Source: Moringa oleifera
Lineage: Eukaryota; Streptophyta; Magnoliopsida; Brassicales; Moringaceae
Direction: 5' to 3'
NCBI GenBank assembly: GCA_021397835.1
Contig: JAJFZO010000718.1
Coordinates: forward strand, 186,001-250,000
DNA length: 64,000 nt
A program made the translations under genes and the position numbers. The notes beneath the pieces were generated by a model, which was given only the letters and a program-made list of their open reading frames with translations, searched no databases and was not told the origin of the DNA. Of the stretch, positions 1-9,889 are shown one piece after another (position 1 is the stretch's first letter; every line of letters begins with the position of its first letter).

Positions 1-60
1 ACGTCCAAATTACCATCTCTGCCTCATCTACCTGACCTGCCTAAGCCTACAATGCCTTGA
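1..60 (+). CDS. 3' end of a proline-rich protein gene, cut by the window edge
   Basis: Frame 1 reads TSKLPSLPHLPDLPKPTMP and then TGA. This is a Pro-Leu-rich tail with xLPxLP spacing like the cluster genes to the right, and its PDLPKP piece recalls PELPK-type cell-wall proteins. The start, the signal peptide and most of the repeats lie outside the window. It lacks the LSPPP-x-S-P ending of the other copies, so it would be a divergent member. The assignment rests on only 19 residues. Confidence 0.55.
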   Translation, partial: TSKLPSLPHLPDLPKPTMP

Positions 61-770
61 CTTGGTTGCAATATTATAAGTTCAGAAAACCGTTGCTTAT
101 TATCTATGTGGTTCACCGATTACGAAGGTATAAAACGCAAGATAGTTCATGTAATTTGTGTACTTGCAGATGGGTCACCACCTGAGAGTGGTTACATTGG
201 GGTGTATTTGTGTTGTTTTTTTTGAAATTTATTCTTCATATACTATGATGATATGAGTTTGCTTAATTGAATTCTGTTTGTTTTGCTCTGCTAAAAACAG
301 AAAATTAAAGAAATATTTGACCTCTCATGGCTCTCCCTGCATCCAAGTGTCTGAATGGTATGGCTTTTGCACTTGTAAATGGAACTCCTACTTGTTACCC
401 TCTTATGAAACTATTGCTACCATAATTTTATGTAAAAGTAGCAGACTGATCCGAAAGACGTCCTTGTAAAACACTCAAACAGTATTGTCTCCAAGTTTCT
501 CTTTCTGGCAGTTTAATTTGAAACCTCTTCTTAGTAGAAGAGGTCCATCTTAGAAAATATTGGTGTGTGGCAACTAGTGTCACTAACAAAATGCATAACA
601 AGACTTAACAAGATTCGATCAGATCCTTCTTTCGCTTAAACTTTAAATGCTAAGGAAATAGAAGTTATGTTAGAATCTAGCCTGTAACCTAATTCTATTA
701 GTTTAAAGTGATCTTAACACCATATTTATAAGTTTATGCAACTAAATACAATGTCGACGAGTATTTGGAT
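61..770. other. Intergenic DNA without a recognisable gene
   Basis: AT-rich sequence downstream of the truncated proline-rich gene. A 63-codon open frame at 278-469 has no recognisable domain and I do not regard it as a gene. From about 770 rightward the DNA becomes alignable with the promoter DNA of the other cluster genes. Confidence 0.5.
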
Positions 771-1454
771 CTATCGATTCAAAAATGTAATTCAAAGAAA
801 AATTAAAATTTAATTCAAAATTAAAAACCCAAAAATCCAAATAGCCAACACCCAAATTGTAAGTCTCCAACAGATAGATTCCAAAGTTCTAAAAATTTTG
901 AATTTCAAGTTTTTAATCTGATAAATTATCATGTATTTGCATTTCGTGCACCTGTTCTTTCACGATCTAAGTCTTCACATGTAAAATAATGTACACAACT
1001 ATGTGGAAAAGTCTTCACATATTATAAGCCAAAAAAATGGTCGTTTCTGAATTGTGATGATGTGGCGGTGTGACATTGAATCCTACCTTGAGTTTAGGTT
1101 TAAACTCAAAATAAGACAAAATATATTATGATCATATGATAATCTATTATTGGACTTTCTATTTGATTCTTTGACTATTTGAACCAATCACATGCAGCTA
1201 CATTATCAAAATGTTCTAAGTGAAATAGATGTTGATCTATATAAGAATAACCTAACATTTTACCTACTATTTTGGAAAAAAAAAAATCATCACCACCAAG
1301 TTGGCCTAACTCCTACTATCTTAAGGTATAAAAGCTCATCTCCCTGACCTTAAGTTTCACAATACAAACCTCCGTAAGATTTTTCTCTTGGCTTGCCTCT
1401 ACTTGTGATCCTACTTTTTCAGCTACTTTATATCTTGAGATCGACATCTTTGCT
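771..1454 (+). promoter_or_regulatory. Promoter region of the relict proline-rich gene
   Basis: This stretch is homologous to the DNA upstream of the intact plus-strand genes at 22497 and 37901. It carries the run of 'cttcacat' motifs near 970-1020, the 19-nt near-palindrome at 1125-1143 and a TATA box (TATAAAA) at 1327-1333. The TATA-to-ATG distance is 128 bp, against 129 bp in the intact genes. The promoter is recognisable although the gene it served is truncated. Confidence 0.65.
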
Positions 1455-1571
1455 ATGACATCTAATAATGACTTCATCTTATTTGCTTTCTATGCTGCTT
1501 TGGTCTTTTCCAGCATCGAAGTTGGCCTAGCATCTTGTCATCTTTTCCCAAAGAAACAAGATAACTCTTAA
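1455..1571 (+). pseudogene. Truncated proline-rich protein relict (signal peptide only)
   Basis: The 38-codon frame begins MTSNNDFILFAFYAALVF and continues SSIEVGLASCHL. It matches the signal peptide of the intact plus-strand genes (MASYSGFILFAFF...GIEVGLAARHLL). Homology stops about 1545, just after the HL codons, and a gypsy-like sequence takes over, giving a KKQDN tail and a stop. The whole proline-rich repeat domain is missing. The TATA box is intact, so it might be transcribed, but I infer no functional protein. Confidence 0.7.
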
Positions 1572-1845
1572 CAATATAAAATCTTTCGAACTTGATTCAA
1601 TGTTCGTAACAAGGAATGTAATGAGATTATTGACAGTGGCAATAATGAAAACGTGATCTTCAAAACTTTTATGAAAGCATTAAATTTGAAGATTGAGAAG
1701 TATTATTCTTCATACAAGATTGCATGGATCAAGAAAGGTCTAAAATTTCAAGTGTTGGGGGTTTGTAAGGTTTTTTTGTCAACTGAAAAGAATTATAACA
1801 ATGAGATAGCATGTGACGTGATGGATACACTACTACAAATAAAAC

Positions 1846-2190
1846 CTTTAATGACAGTTAAAAATGATTTTTAATGACAGTTGTAAAAGTGTCATCTTTG
1901 TTCATGTCATTAAAGGGGAGAGTTTTTAATGACAGTTGTTGAACTGTCATTAAAGGGGGTGCCTTTGATGACAGTTCAAATAAAACTGTCGTTAAAGGGG
2001 GGTACCCTTCAACGACAGTTCAAACAGAACTGTCGTTAAAGGGGAGGTACCCTTCAACGACAGTTCAAACAAAACTGTCGTTAAAGGAGGATACTCTTTA
2101 ATGACAGTTTCGTTGGAACTGTCATTAAAGAGGGCACCCTTTAACGACAGTTCTGTTAGAACTGTCGTTAAAAGGGGATACCCATTAAAG
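1846..2190. repeat. Left subterminal repeat array of the CACTA element
   Basis: Copies of TTTAAYGACAGTT alternate with their reverse complement AACTGTCRTTAAAG every 20-30 bases. Neighbouring copies can pair into hairpins with short loops. The 81-codon minus-strand frame here is a by-product of the repeats. Confidence 0.85.
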
Positions 2191-2810
2191 GTATTTTTTG
2201 TATTTATTTCAAAATAAATAAAATTCAAATTATCCAAAACCTATTTTCACATCATTCATATACATCAATACAATTCTTCACAATATATATGCAACCAAAA
2301 TTTTTATGTTATACACTTCAATACCATTCTAACAGAAATCGTCATTACTTCTTTCATATCTGAAAACACTCAAAATAGAATTTTTCTTCTTATTTCTCCT
2401 ATATTGATTTCCATAACTTAGAACAAACAGCTCGACGGTCTCAATTGTGGCTGGAATCAAAAGACAAACTCATGAGATGTTTGGATGATCATCACCATAT
2501 GATCATAATGTTTGCAATCTGCTACTGAGTGAGAGATGCACATGCTTATGGTACCAAAATTTGATTTCTACATGATGACTGTCTTACCATTTGATAACAT
2601 TCTTCAAATCTTGGTATTTGGTCATTGAAAACTAACACAGATGAAAGCATGATTGAAAGTTTACACAACAAGGACCACTCCTCCGTCTGCCAAAAGCTGC
2701 AGCATTAAAATTTGCTCTCTATATCCTATGGCTCTAGGTAATCTCTCAAGGTATAAACCAGATTTATACCGACCTACAAAGCATAAGAATATCTGGATGA
2801 TATACTTGAC

Positions 2811-3168
2811 GCTGCCAGCAGCTACACTAGCTGGTTCTGGATTGACTGCAAAAAGGAGAATGGCCGGAAAAGAGTGGAGAAACGGCTGCCACCAGCTACC
2901 CCAGCTGGTTGTGGATGGACTACAGATAGGAGACTCGCTGGAGAATGGCTGCTATGTGGACAAAGACCAAAACAGAGAGTGCTGAAAACACTGCCAGTAG
3001 CTAATCCAGCTCGTTCTGGATTGACTGTAGAAAAGAGAATGGCTGGAGAAGAGTTAGGAAAAGGCTGCAACTAGCTACCCCAGCTGGTTGTGGATGGACT
3101 GCAGACAGGAGAATCGCCAGAGAATGGAAGGCTGGTGGTGCAGCTGCTTCTGGACAGTCTGTGAAGAG
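2811..3168. repeat. GC-rich tandem duplication, about 178-bp period, inside the CACTA element
   Basis: The segment from 'ctgccagcagctacactagc' (about 2811) is repeated in diverged form from 'ctgccagtagctaatccagc' (about 2989). Each copy contains 'ccagctggttgtggatggac'. Within each unit the two halves also resemble each other, with 'agctggttctggattgac' against 'agctggttgtggatggac', suggesting an older 80-90 bp repeat. I could not match it to a known gene. Confidence 0.65.
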
Positions 3169-3244
3169 GAGAATTCTGACCTTAGAGAGAAAAAATGTAG
3201 CGGGAGGTTATGGCGGGCTCTAGAGGGCTCTGGAAAAAATTTAG

Positions 3245-3390
3245 AACCCCACTCTGGCCTTCAACGTCAGTTCTGTAGAACTGGCGTTGAAGGCCAGAAA
3301 CCTTCAACGCCAGTTCTTACAGAGCTGACGTTGAAGGTCAGTACAGCGTTGAAGGTTACTGGCCTTCAGTGCCAGTTCTGCCAATTCATT
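3245..3390. repeat. Internal GACAGTT-type inverted repeats in the CACTA element
   Basis: These repeats have the same design as the terminal arrays but a diverged motif (TTCAACGYCAGTTC and its complement GAACTGRCGTTGAAGG), and they lie in the middle of the element. This could be a relic of a nested or internally duplicated CACTA end. Confidence 0.6.
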
Positions 3391-3536
3391 GAAGAGAGCC
3401 TCCCCTGACTCCTCCCCTGCAAACTCCACCATTTCCAAAAGCTGTAAATTCTCAGGAGAAACAGCAAATTTGGGGGTTTCTTGCAGCAGTGGCGACTGCT
3501 GCTGCTGCAAGCAGCCGTGGCTGCTGCTTCTTACAG

Positions 3537-3646
3537 TCCAAGGTGGAATGAAAAGATGGGGATTTAAAGGAATGCCAGCATCTCATGGTTCATCATTATC
3601 ACATCGAAGTATTGGTTCTACTGGTCAGAGGGATGCTCCTGGAAAG
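3537..3646 (+). pseudogene. Captured exon fragment of organellar ribosomal protein L3 (uL3)
   Basis: From 3536 the frame reads [18 protein letters not shown], then [19 protein letters not shown]. This is the glycine-rich core of bacterial-type ribosomal protein L3 as found in plant mitochondria and plastids, where it binds 23S-type rRNA. The fragment is bounded by a splice acceptor-like 'cttacag' (to 3536) and a donor-like GTTTGT at 3647, so it looks like one intact exon with intron edges. About 37 of more than 200 residues are present, so it cannot make L3. It lies inside the CACTA element and is interpreted as transduplicated host DNA. Confidence 0.85.
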
Positions 3647-3777
3647 GTTTGTATATGCTAATAATGTTTTTCGATGTGTTTTAAGCTTGATGGTCCCCCC
3701 AAAACCATATTACACTGGATTGCATGAAGCAGCTACTATAAGTTTGGTGTTCTAGTGCATGTTTAATCCTGATGCAG

Positions 3778-3894
3778 GGAATCCAGGTAGGAATGGGCAC
3801 TGCTGGTGAACTAAGATATCCTTCTTGCCCTTCTAATAAGCTAACATGGGTTTGGAATTCACGCGAACTTGGGGAGTTTCAGTGCTGTGATAAG
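3778..3894 (+). pseudogene. Captured exon fragment of a beta-amylase gene
   Basis: After an acceptor-like 'cctgatgcag' the frame reads [20 protein letters not shown], then a short variable stretch and [10 protein letters not shown]. This is the conserved VGxGxxGELRYPSxP...GEFQCYDK region of plant beta-amylases (glycosyl hydrolase family 14). The WxxRELGEFQ variant hints at the non-catalytic BAM9-type branch, but that is recall only. The frame runs on to a TGA at 3937-3939 without amylase similarity. Its reading phase matches the upstream L3 exon, so splicing 3647-3777 would fuse the two in frame. The expected Tyr after QC is Cys here. Confidence 0.8.
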
Positions 3895-4029
3895 GTAGCG
3901 GCTTACGGGGTAACTTGTGTGCATCTGCCTGAGCCATGAGGAGCTTGCATGGCGATTCTGCTCTGCTATTTTCTTATTTTATTGATTCCTCTGGTGACTT
4001 TTTTTATTTTTTAACTACTCCGAACAGTA

Positions 4030-4215
4030 CATCCTTGCTGCTTCTTGCAGCAGTGGCGACTGCTGCTGCTGCAAGCTGCCGTGGCTACTGCTACAAGAAG
4101 CAGCAGCAATGTTTGCTGCTGTTGCAAGCAGCCGTAGCTGTTGCCTCTTGCAGCAGCAACGACTGCTGCTAGAAGTAGGAGTAATGGTTGCTGCTGCTGT
4201 GGTTGCTGCTACAAG
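4030..4215. repeat. CTG/CAG-rich low-complexity tract in the CACTA element
   Basis: Interrupted runs of ctg/gca triplets such as 'gactgctgctgctgcaag'. The block at about 4044-4085 is nearly identical to one at about 3482-3523, so a roughly 45-bp segment is duplicated about 560 bp apart, one copy on each side of the captured exons. Open frames on both strands here are composition artefacts. Confidence 0.75.
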
Positions 4216-4259
4216 AGATGCAGCCGGATTAATGTATGCCAAAGTTAAAAGTCTGTGTA

Positions 4260-4560
4260 GGCCTTTAACGTCAGTTCTTCAAGAGCTGGCGTTAAAGGCT
4301 TATTACATAACTGGTGTTTTAACGTCAGTTCCTTGAGAACTGACATTAAAGGTTTAAGTGATACATTTTTTAACGTCAGTTTTTGAAGAACTGACGTTAA
4401 ATGTTTAAGTTATGGTTTTTTAACGTCAGTTCTTCTTTAATTGACGTTAAAAACCTTGTTTTTAATGACAGTTTTGGAATAACTGTCATCAAAAGTATTA
4501 ATAAACCTTTTAATGACAGTTTTTTAAATAACTGTCATTAAATTAATGTCAGTTATTATA
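4260..4560. repeat. Right subterminal repeat array of the CACTA element
   Basis: Alternating TTTAACGTCAGTT / AACTGACGTTAAA and TTTAATGACAGTT / AACTGTCATTAAA motifs, as in the left array but with a GTC variant toward the interior. The last motifs next to the terminus match the left-end version best. Confidence 0.85.
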
Positions 4561-4742
4561 ATTTTTGTAGTAGTGATATAGACACTTGTCAAATCTTATA
4601 GGAAAGACCATGACACTATAATGTTGATGCCACTTATAAAAGATGAGATAATACCCTCATCTTTTAGTGGTTTGACAAGAACATCGTTTAATTACCACAA
4701 TCTCAACTTTTAAAGAGCAATTTTATTATTAAAGAAGATAAA

Positions 4743-5015
4743 TTGTTATTCACCAATGCAATGGGTTCAAAATTCTTTAAGCAAGCTAAGAAGCCAAACT
4801 TTATTATAGCATTGATGGTGAAAGGCCAATTTGAAGCAACTATTGATGTTCCATCCATGGTCCAAGAAGTATTTACTGATTTATCTCCTAAGAAATTACC
4901 AAATGAACTACCTCCTATGCAAGATATTAAATATCATATCGATTTAATACTTGGAGCTAGTTTATTTAACTTGCCACACTACTATATGAGCTCAATTGAG
5001 CATGAAGAGTTGTAA
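4743..5015 (+). pseudogene. Gypsy pol fragment: protease-RT linker
   Basis: A 90-codon open piece ends in a segment ([18 protein letters not shown], then [14 protein letters not shown]) that is the signature linker just before the reverse transcriptase of plant Ty3/gypsy elements. The expected 'PKKDxS..RMC.D' start of RT follows at about 5090-5130 but is broken by in-frame stops. It belongs to the gypsy remnant around it. Confidence 0.8.
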
Positions 5016-6321
5016 TGGTGCGTAAGTTGATGAGTTGCTTGACAAAGGCTTAATTTGTGAAACCATGAGTTCCTATGCAGTCCTTATTTTAATCACCCCA
5101 AAGAAAGATAGCAGCTAGAGAATGTGTATGGATAATTGAGCTATTAATAAAACAAAGGTTAAGTATAGCTTTCCTATCTTATATCTTAATGATATGCTTG
5201 ACAGATTAAAAGGTGATGTGTTATTGATTTACAAAGTGAGGATATCATTATATTTGTATTCGATTTAGCGATGAGTGAAAAACAGCTTTCAAAACTAAAG
5301 ATGGTCATTTGTCAAATGCACCAAGCATATTCATGCGATTAACAAGCCGGTTGGTTTTTCATCCATTTATTGAAAAATTGGTGAGGGTTTATTTTGATGA
5401 TATTCTTATCTACAATAAGGATAAAGATGAGTATTTGTCACATCTCAAAGAAGTTTTACTAGCTTCATGAGCTATTAAGTTGTATATTATTCTTAAAAAA
5501 TATAACTTTATGACTAACCATCTTTTATTTCTTTGCTTTATAGTAGAAAAATATGGCATTCAAGTTGATAAAGTAAAAGCGAAGGCAATTTATGAGTAGC
5601 CATTTATTAAAACCAATTGAGAAGTGTAGATCTTTCATGGCTTAACCACCAGTTTTAGGCATTTTATTCAAGGATTTTCCATAATTATGGTACCTATTAC
5701 CAATATCTAAAGAAAAGCCATCAATGGGGCAAAACACAAGAGGACAATTTCATAACAATAAAGAAAAAATTATACAATACACTAGTGATAACACTCTTTA
5801 ATTTTGAGAAAGTATTTGAAGTTGAATGTGATGCATAAATTCTAGGAATTGAAGCTATATTATCCTAAAAAGGGCTTCCATTTGGTGAAAATGTTAGTGG
5901 ATCTTGACCAAAATGGATTATATATGAGTTATAATTTTATGCTATTGTTCGAGTCTTGAAGCATTGGGAGTATTATTTGATTCAACAAGAGTTTTTGCCA
6001 TTCATGGATCATTAAGCTTTAAAATTCATCAATTCTTAAAAGACGATGAATCAGACGCATACTCGATGGATTACTCTTTTTTTTTTTTTTTCTAGAAATT
6101 CACTTTTGTTATCAAACATGTATAAATCTAACAAAGAGAATAAAGTAGCCAGGCATTGAGTCAATGTGCCTACTTACTTGTTACTAGTCACAATGAGTAT
6201 TGAGACAGTGAGGTTCAATTATTTGAAAGATATATATGCCACTAATAAGGATTTTGGTAAAATATGATCATAATACAAAGACAGGGAATCTATTTTTGAT
6301 TTCCTTATCCACGATGGATTC

Positions 6322-6513
6322 TTGCTTAAAGGAATGCAATTGTGTGTTCTTCATTCTTTTTTGAGTGAATATTTGATTAGAGAGTTAGATGCTAGAAGAT
6401 TAGAAGGACATATTAGTCAAGATAAAATAATTAGTTTGGTCAAAGAAAGATTTTATTGGTCTCAGCTAAAAAGAGATATTGGATATTTTGTTCAATATTG
6501 TCCAGTGTTATAA
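6322..6513 (+). pseudogene. Gypsy integrase zinc-binding fragment
   Basis: The 63 codons contain LIRELDARRLEGHISQDK and then ERFYWSQLKRDI, the H2C2 zinc-binding region that opens gypsy integrases. Only part of the HHCC set is kept: the usual Cys-x-x-Cys after the YWPxL block is reduced to one Cys before a stop. The integrase core downstream is interrupted by stops. Confidence 0.8.
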
Positions 6514-7383
6514 AAAACAAAGAAACAAACTCAAAATACTGATTTTTATACTTATGTGCTTGTTCTAGAGAGAATTTAAGAAGATTTACCTATGGATTTC
6601 GATCTTGGTCTCCCAAAGAGTCAAGAAAGAGTTGATTCTGTTTTGATAATAGTTAATTGAAGTTCCTAGATGAGTCACTTTCTTCATTGTAAAAGACTTC
6701 ATATGCTTATTATGTGATGAATTTACTATTTTTTTGTGAGATCATTCACTTACATGACATGCCTTGTTTAGTAACTTCTAACATGGATTAAAAAATTTTA
6801 AGTCATTTTAAAGAACTCTATAAAAATTATTTGATACTTCGTTGAAGTATAGTACCATAAGTCATCACCAAACCAATGAACAAATTGAAGTGACTAATTG
6901 TACTCTTAAAAATATGATTTAATGTTGGTGGAGACAAACTAAAATAGTGGAATGCTACTTTTTCATAGTTTGAGTTTGCTTTTAACAATATACCTAATCG
7001 TTTTACTAAAAATAATCATTTTGAAGTTATTGTACACTAGTGTCCAAATGCATACAGTGGATTTACTTTGTATTCTTTTTTTTTTTTATATATATCAATC
7101 ATAATGTTAAGGAGTTTGCAGAGCATATTAAACAAATTCATCACGAGATGAAGACAAATTTAGAAAAGACTAATCTTCATTATAAGAGTGCTACAGAAAT
7201 ATCATTGCATTAAGTTGTTCAATGAAGATTAGTGATATATAATGCTTATAAGATTGATCTTCTATTTGATATGAATATTTTTGATACTTTGATTATTGCT
7301 GATATTTTTAAGTATTTTTCCTCAAATAAGTTTTCTTTATAGCCACAAAACTTGAAGGCAAGTTTCTTAAAATTGGAGAGGAT

Positions 7384-7761
7384 TGATGCAGTAGACATTA
7401 ACATTAGTTTCCTATTTTAAGTTTATTTGATTAATTTTCTATTTTTAGTTTGCTTGATTAATTATCTATTTCTAGTTTATTTTCACTTCGTTTCTTGTTC
7501 TTAATCTAAGTGAATTTTTTATTCTTCTTAGATTTTCCATTTCAAGTTTAAGTCAGTTTCTTATTCTTCTTACATTTTCTATTCCTAGTTTATTTTCTTT
7601 ATTGTTGGCATTACAAACACTATTCAAACACTTACTGTAATGGTTAAAAGCAATTTAATATAGTTTATCAAATTTGTTTCTTAAGTTTGAGATCCTATTG
7701 TGATCTTTAAGTTTGTTCTGAAGTATTATTCTACTTCTTTCTTAAAGCAAACCTTCTGTCA
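7384..7761 (+). repeat. Probable 3' LTR of the gypsy remnant
   Basis: It begins TGATGCAG just after a purine-rich tract (aaaattggagagga) and can be ended at a CA dinucleotide, where copia A sequence takes over. It is very T-rich, with repeated 'agtttatttgatt'-like phrases at 7420-7480. No second LTR copy lies in the window, so both borders are inferred. Confidence 0.4.
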
Positions 7762-8293
7762 CACCATATAAACTCAATAGTGTTTTGATTGAGTATTGGG
7801 AATGGTAAATTTGTTGTGGAATGTGGATATAACAAATGCAACCAAAAACTCTGTTATATTTTATTAATGATTTTCATCCATTCCAAGCTTAAACTATTGT
7901 CATGTCTTGAACAACTTTAGCTGAACATGTATTGAATAGGTAGACTATTATATTAACTGCCTTAGTTTAAAAGGTTTTTGGAATATTCTTCTTCATCAAT
8001 ATAGCTCATGCTATCTCAATTACGATTTTATTTTTCCTTTATGATATGCCATTTTGTTCAAGAGCATATCAAACTATGAGTTGATATTTCATGCCTTCAT
8101 CTTCATAGAATTTGTTGAATTCTTTGGATGTTTATTATTTGTCTTTACTATTTTTTGTTAGCTTTATAGGATGACCACTTTATTTCTTGATAAGAGGTTT
8201 AAACTTCTTAAGAATTCTAAAAACTCGCCATTTTTTCGTAGAAAATCAACACTTATCATTCAAGTATAATTATCAATAAAAAGAATAAAGTCC

Positions 8294-8479
8294 CTATTTT
8301 TGATTGAGTGATGGAGTGTGCGTTGGACTGCACACATTTGTTTGGACTAGCTCTCGTGGTTTTTTTAGCCCTCCATACTTTTTTTTTTTTAAATGAAAAT
8401 GGCTATAAATGTTGTTTACAAGTAAACATCCTTCATAAGAATTATTGATCTCCTTTATTGTTGGCAAATCTCTCATCAT
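8294..8479 (-). pseudogene. Copia pre-integrase/integrase fragment
   Basis: The minus strand reads LPTIKEINNSYEGCLL and then KKPRELVQTNVCSPTHTPS. This is the GAG-pre-integrase zinc region followed by the 'P.ELVHTDVCGP' entry of the copia integrase core. Several core residues are changed (VQTNVCSP), and a poly-T run at 8382-8391 disturbs the frame. Confidence 0.8.
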
Positions 8480-8625
8480 GTTCTTCTACTAAGGATATCT
8501 TCAAACTATAGACGTTGAAATGCTCAACACTTTTCTATCATAGCTAGAAATCATGCACTTGTACTTCGCAAGTTCTGTAACTCAAATATCTTTATTGGAT
8601 TGGAAAACATCTACTTTTCATTCAT

Positions 8626-8844
8626 TTATACTCTTGCCATTTTAAAGGTTTTGTCTTTCTTATCATATGTTGAACAAGAATTTCCTTCAAAATGCAAATA
8701 ATATCCTCTATCTATCATTTTGTCCATACTTAACAAATTTTGATCTATACTATGGATAAGCAAAACTTTCCTGGTGTACATGCCTTTCTTTATATCAATG
8801 GAAATAAAATTTACCAACTGCCTCAACAAATTTACCATTTCCAA
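8626..8844 (-). pseudogene. Copia protease-to-integrase spacer fragment
   Basis: The minus strand contains IDQNLLSMDKMIDRGYYLHF and then EGNSCSTYDKK, the conserved stretch between the protease and the zinc-binding pre-integrase region of copia polyproteins (consensus '.NLLSVGQ..E.GY.L.FE...C.I.D'). The frame is short and belongs to remnant A. Confidence 0.8.
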
Positions 8845-9889
8845 TTTTCACTTTGTTTTACTTTATCAAGGTTGTAGAAAATGCTTTCATCTCTTGTTGT
8901 ATGATTATTGCAGCCACTAAATATTGTATGCCACTTTTTTTTTTTATAGCAAATGCTTAAGAGGCATGCAAAAGATAATTTTCGTCTTCTTTTTCTTTAG
9001 TAAAAATTAGCTTAATGATTTCTCTTTAATTTGCAATCTGTTTTTAAGTGTTCAAACTTTTTATAATTTTGGTACTATAGTTTTCCCTTAAGCCAATAAT
9101 ATTTCTCCAAATAACTGTTCTTTTGAAAATTTCACATGGAGAAAAAAATATTCTGATTGTCAGATCATTTTCCTTGACTATATATGCTTATTTTCAAAAC
9201 TTCATTTGAACTTTTCCTATTTTTCTCTATGTCTGCTTGCCCTTTTTTTTTTTTTTTTATGTGCTTCAAGAGAGATCATTAATTTTGTAGATGATATAGT
9301 CTTTATATCCTTAGGTACGACAATAGGAAAGATTACTTCATCATATTTTTTTGGTGCAGTTATTAATATTTTCTCTTCTATTCTCTTATCAAAAGTACTT
9401 TATCCATATACTACCATTTGATTAAGTATTTCTTTAATTCTTGAATAATAATCTTTCATGATCTTATCATCCTTCACACTAATATGTTTAAAATCTTTTT
9501 TCAGTATTTGGAGTTTGGTAATATGTACTTTTTTGATACTCCTTTTGTAGAGTACTTCTTGTTTCTTTGGCTATCGTCATACTTTTTCATGATTCATGAG
9601 AAGAAATTATCTGTCATAACTTGCTTGTGTGAAAATATATAAAACTTGAGAATTATTCTATATATTTTCTTTTAATATCTTCTTCTGAGAGATAGAAAAA
9701 GTTGAGATATCTTCAGAATTTGTGAACTTTCTTTAGCAACGTTTCACAAAATTTAAGAACAAAAATAATTTTTTATTTTGATTAACCAAATCAAAATTAT
9801 GATTCCATTCATAAAAGAATTAGAAAAGAACATGTAAACTACTAAAATATGTCATTTGATCAAAAGAAACTGAACCAAGAGATGAACGG

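Larger units (their letters stand above)
1828..4575. mobile_element. Non-autonomous CACTA (En/Spm-type) transposon carrying host gene fragments
   Basis: The element starts CACTACTACAAAT and ends with the inverse ATTTTTGTAGTAGTG, giving 12 bp of perfect terminal inverted repeat. It is flanked by a 3-bp duplication ATA (1825-1827 and 4576-4578), and it sits inside a gypsy protease reading frame that continues directly across the site. Subterminal regions are packed with inverted copies of a TTTAAYGACAGTT motif, the arrangement that CACTA transposases bind in known elements. No transposase is visible. The interior is more GC-rich than its surroundings and holds exon fragments of at least two host genes, which makes it a Pack-type CACTA. 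Confidence 0.92.
1548..7766 (+). mobile_element. Degenerate Ty3/gypsy retrotransposon, 5'-truncated and split by a CACTA element
   Basis: Plus-strand fragments follow gypsy pol order. An aspartic-protease-like stretch (NEIIDSG, later CDVMD) lies at about 1590-1827 and resumes after 4578. The linker to reverse transcriptase is at 4743-5015, the RT with stops at about 5016-5900, the integrase zinc-binding region at 6322-6513, and the integrase core to about 7340. A purine-rich tract at about 7370-7382 precedes a probable 3' LTR. The 5' LTR and gag are missing: the left edge abuts a truncated proline-rich gene, and the right edge abuts the copia A remnant. Many stops and frameshifts make it non-functional. 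Confidence 0.8.

Noticed and set aside
278..469. 63-codon open frame in the left intergenic DNA
   Set aside because: No recognisable domain, no TATA at the usual distance and no paralogue in the window.
1992..2237. 81-codon minus-strand open frame with repeated LTTVLFELSLKGT
   Set aside because: It is a translation of the subterminal repeat array of the CACTA element, not a gene.
3936..4242. Ala/Leu/Ser/Gln-rich open frames on both strands
   Set aside because: They arise from CTG/CAG triplet composition, and no start context or domain supports them.
1846..4560. CRISPR-like regular repeats
   Set aside because: The motifs are inverted and variably spaced with no constant repeat/spacer structure, and the DNA is plant nuclear. 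They are CACTA subterminal repeats.
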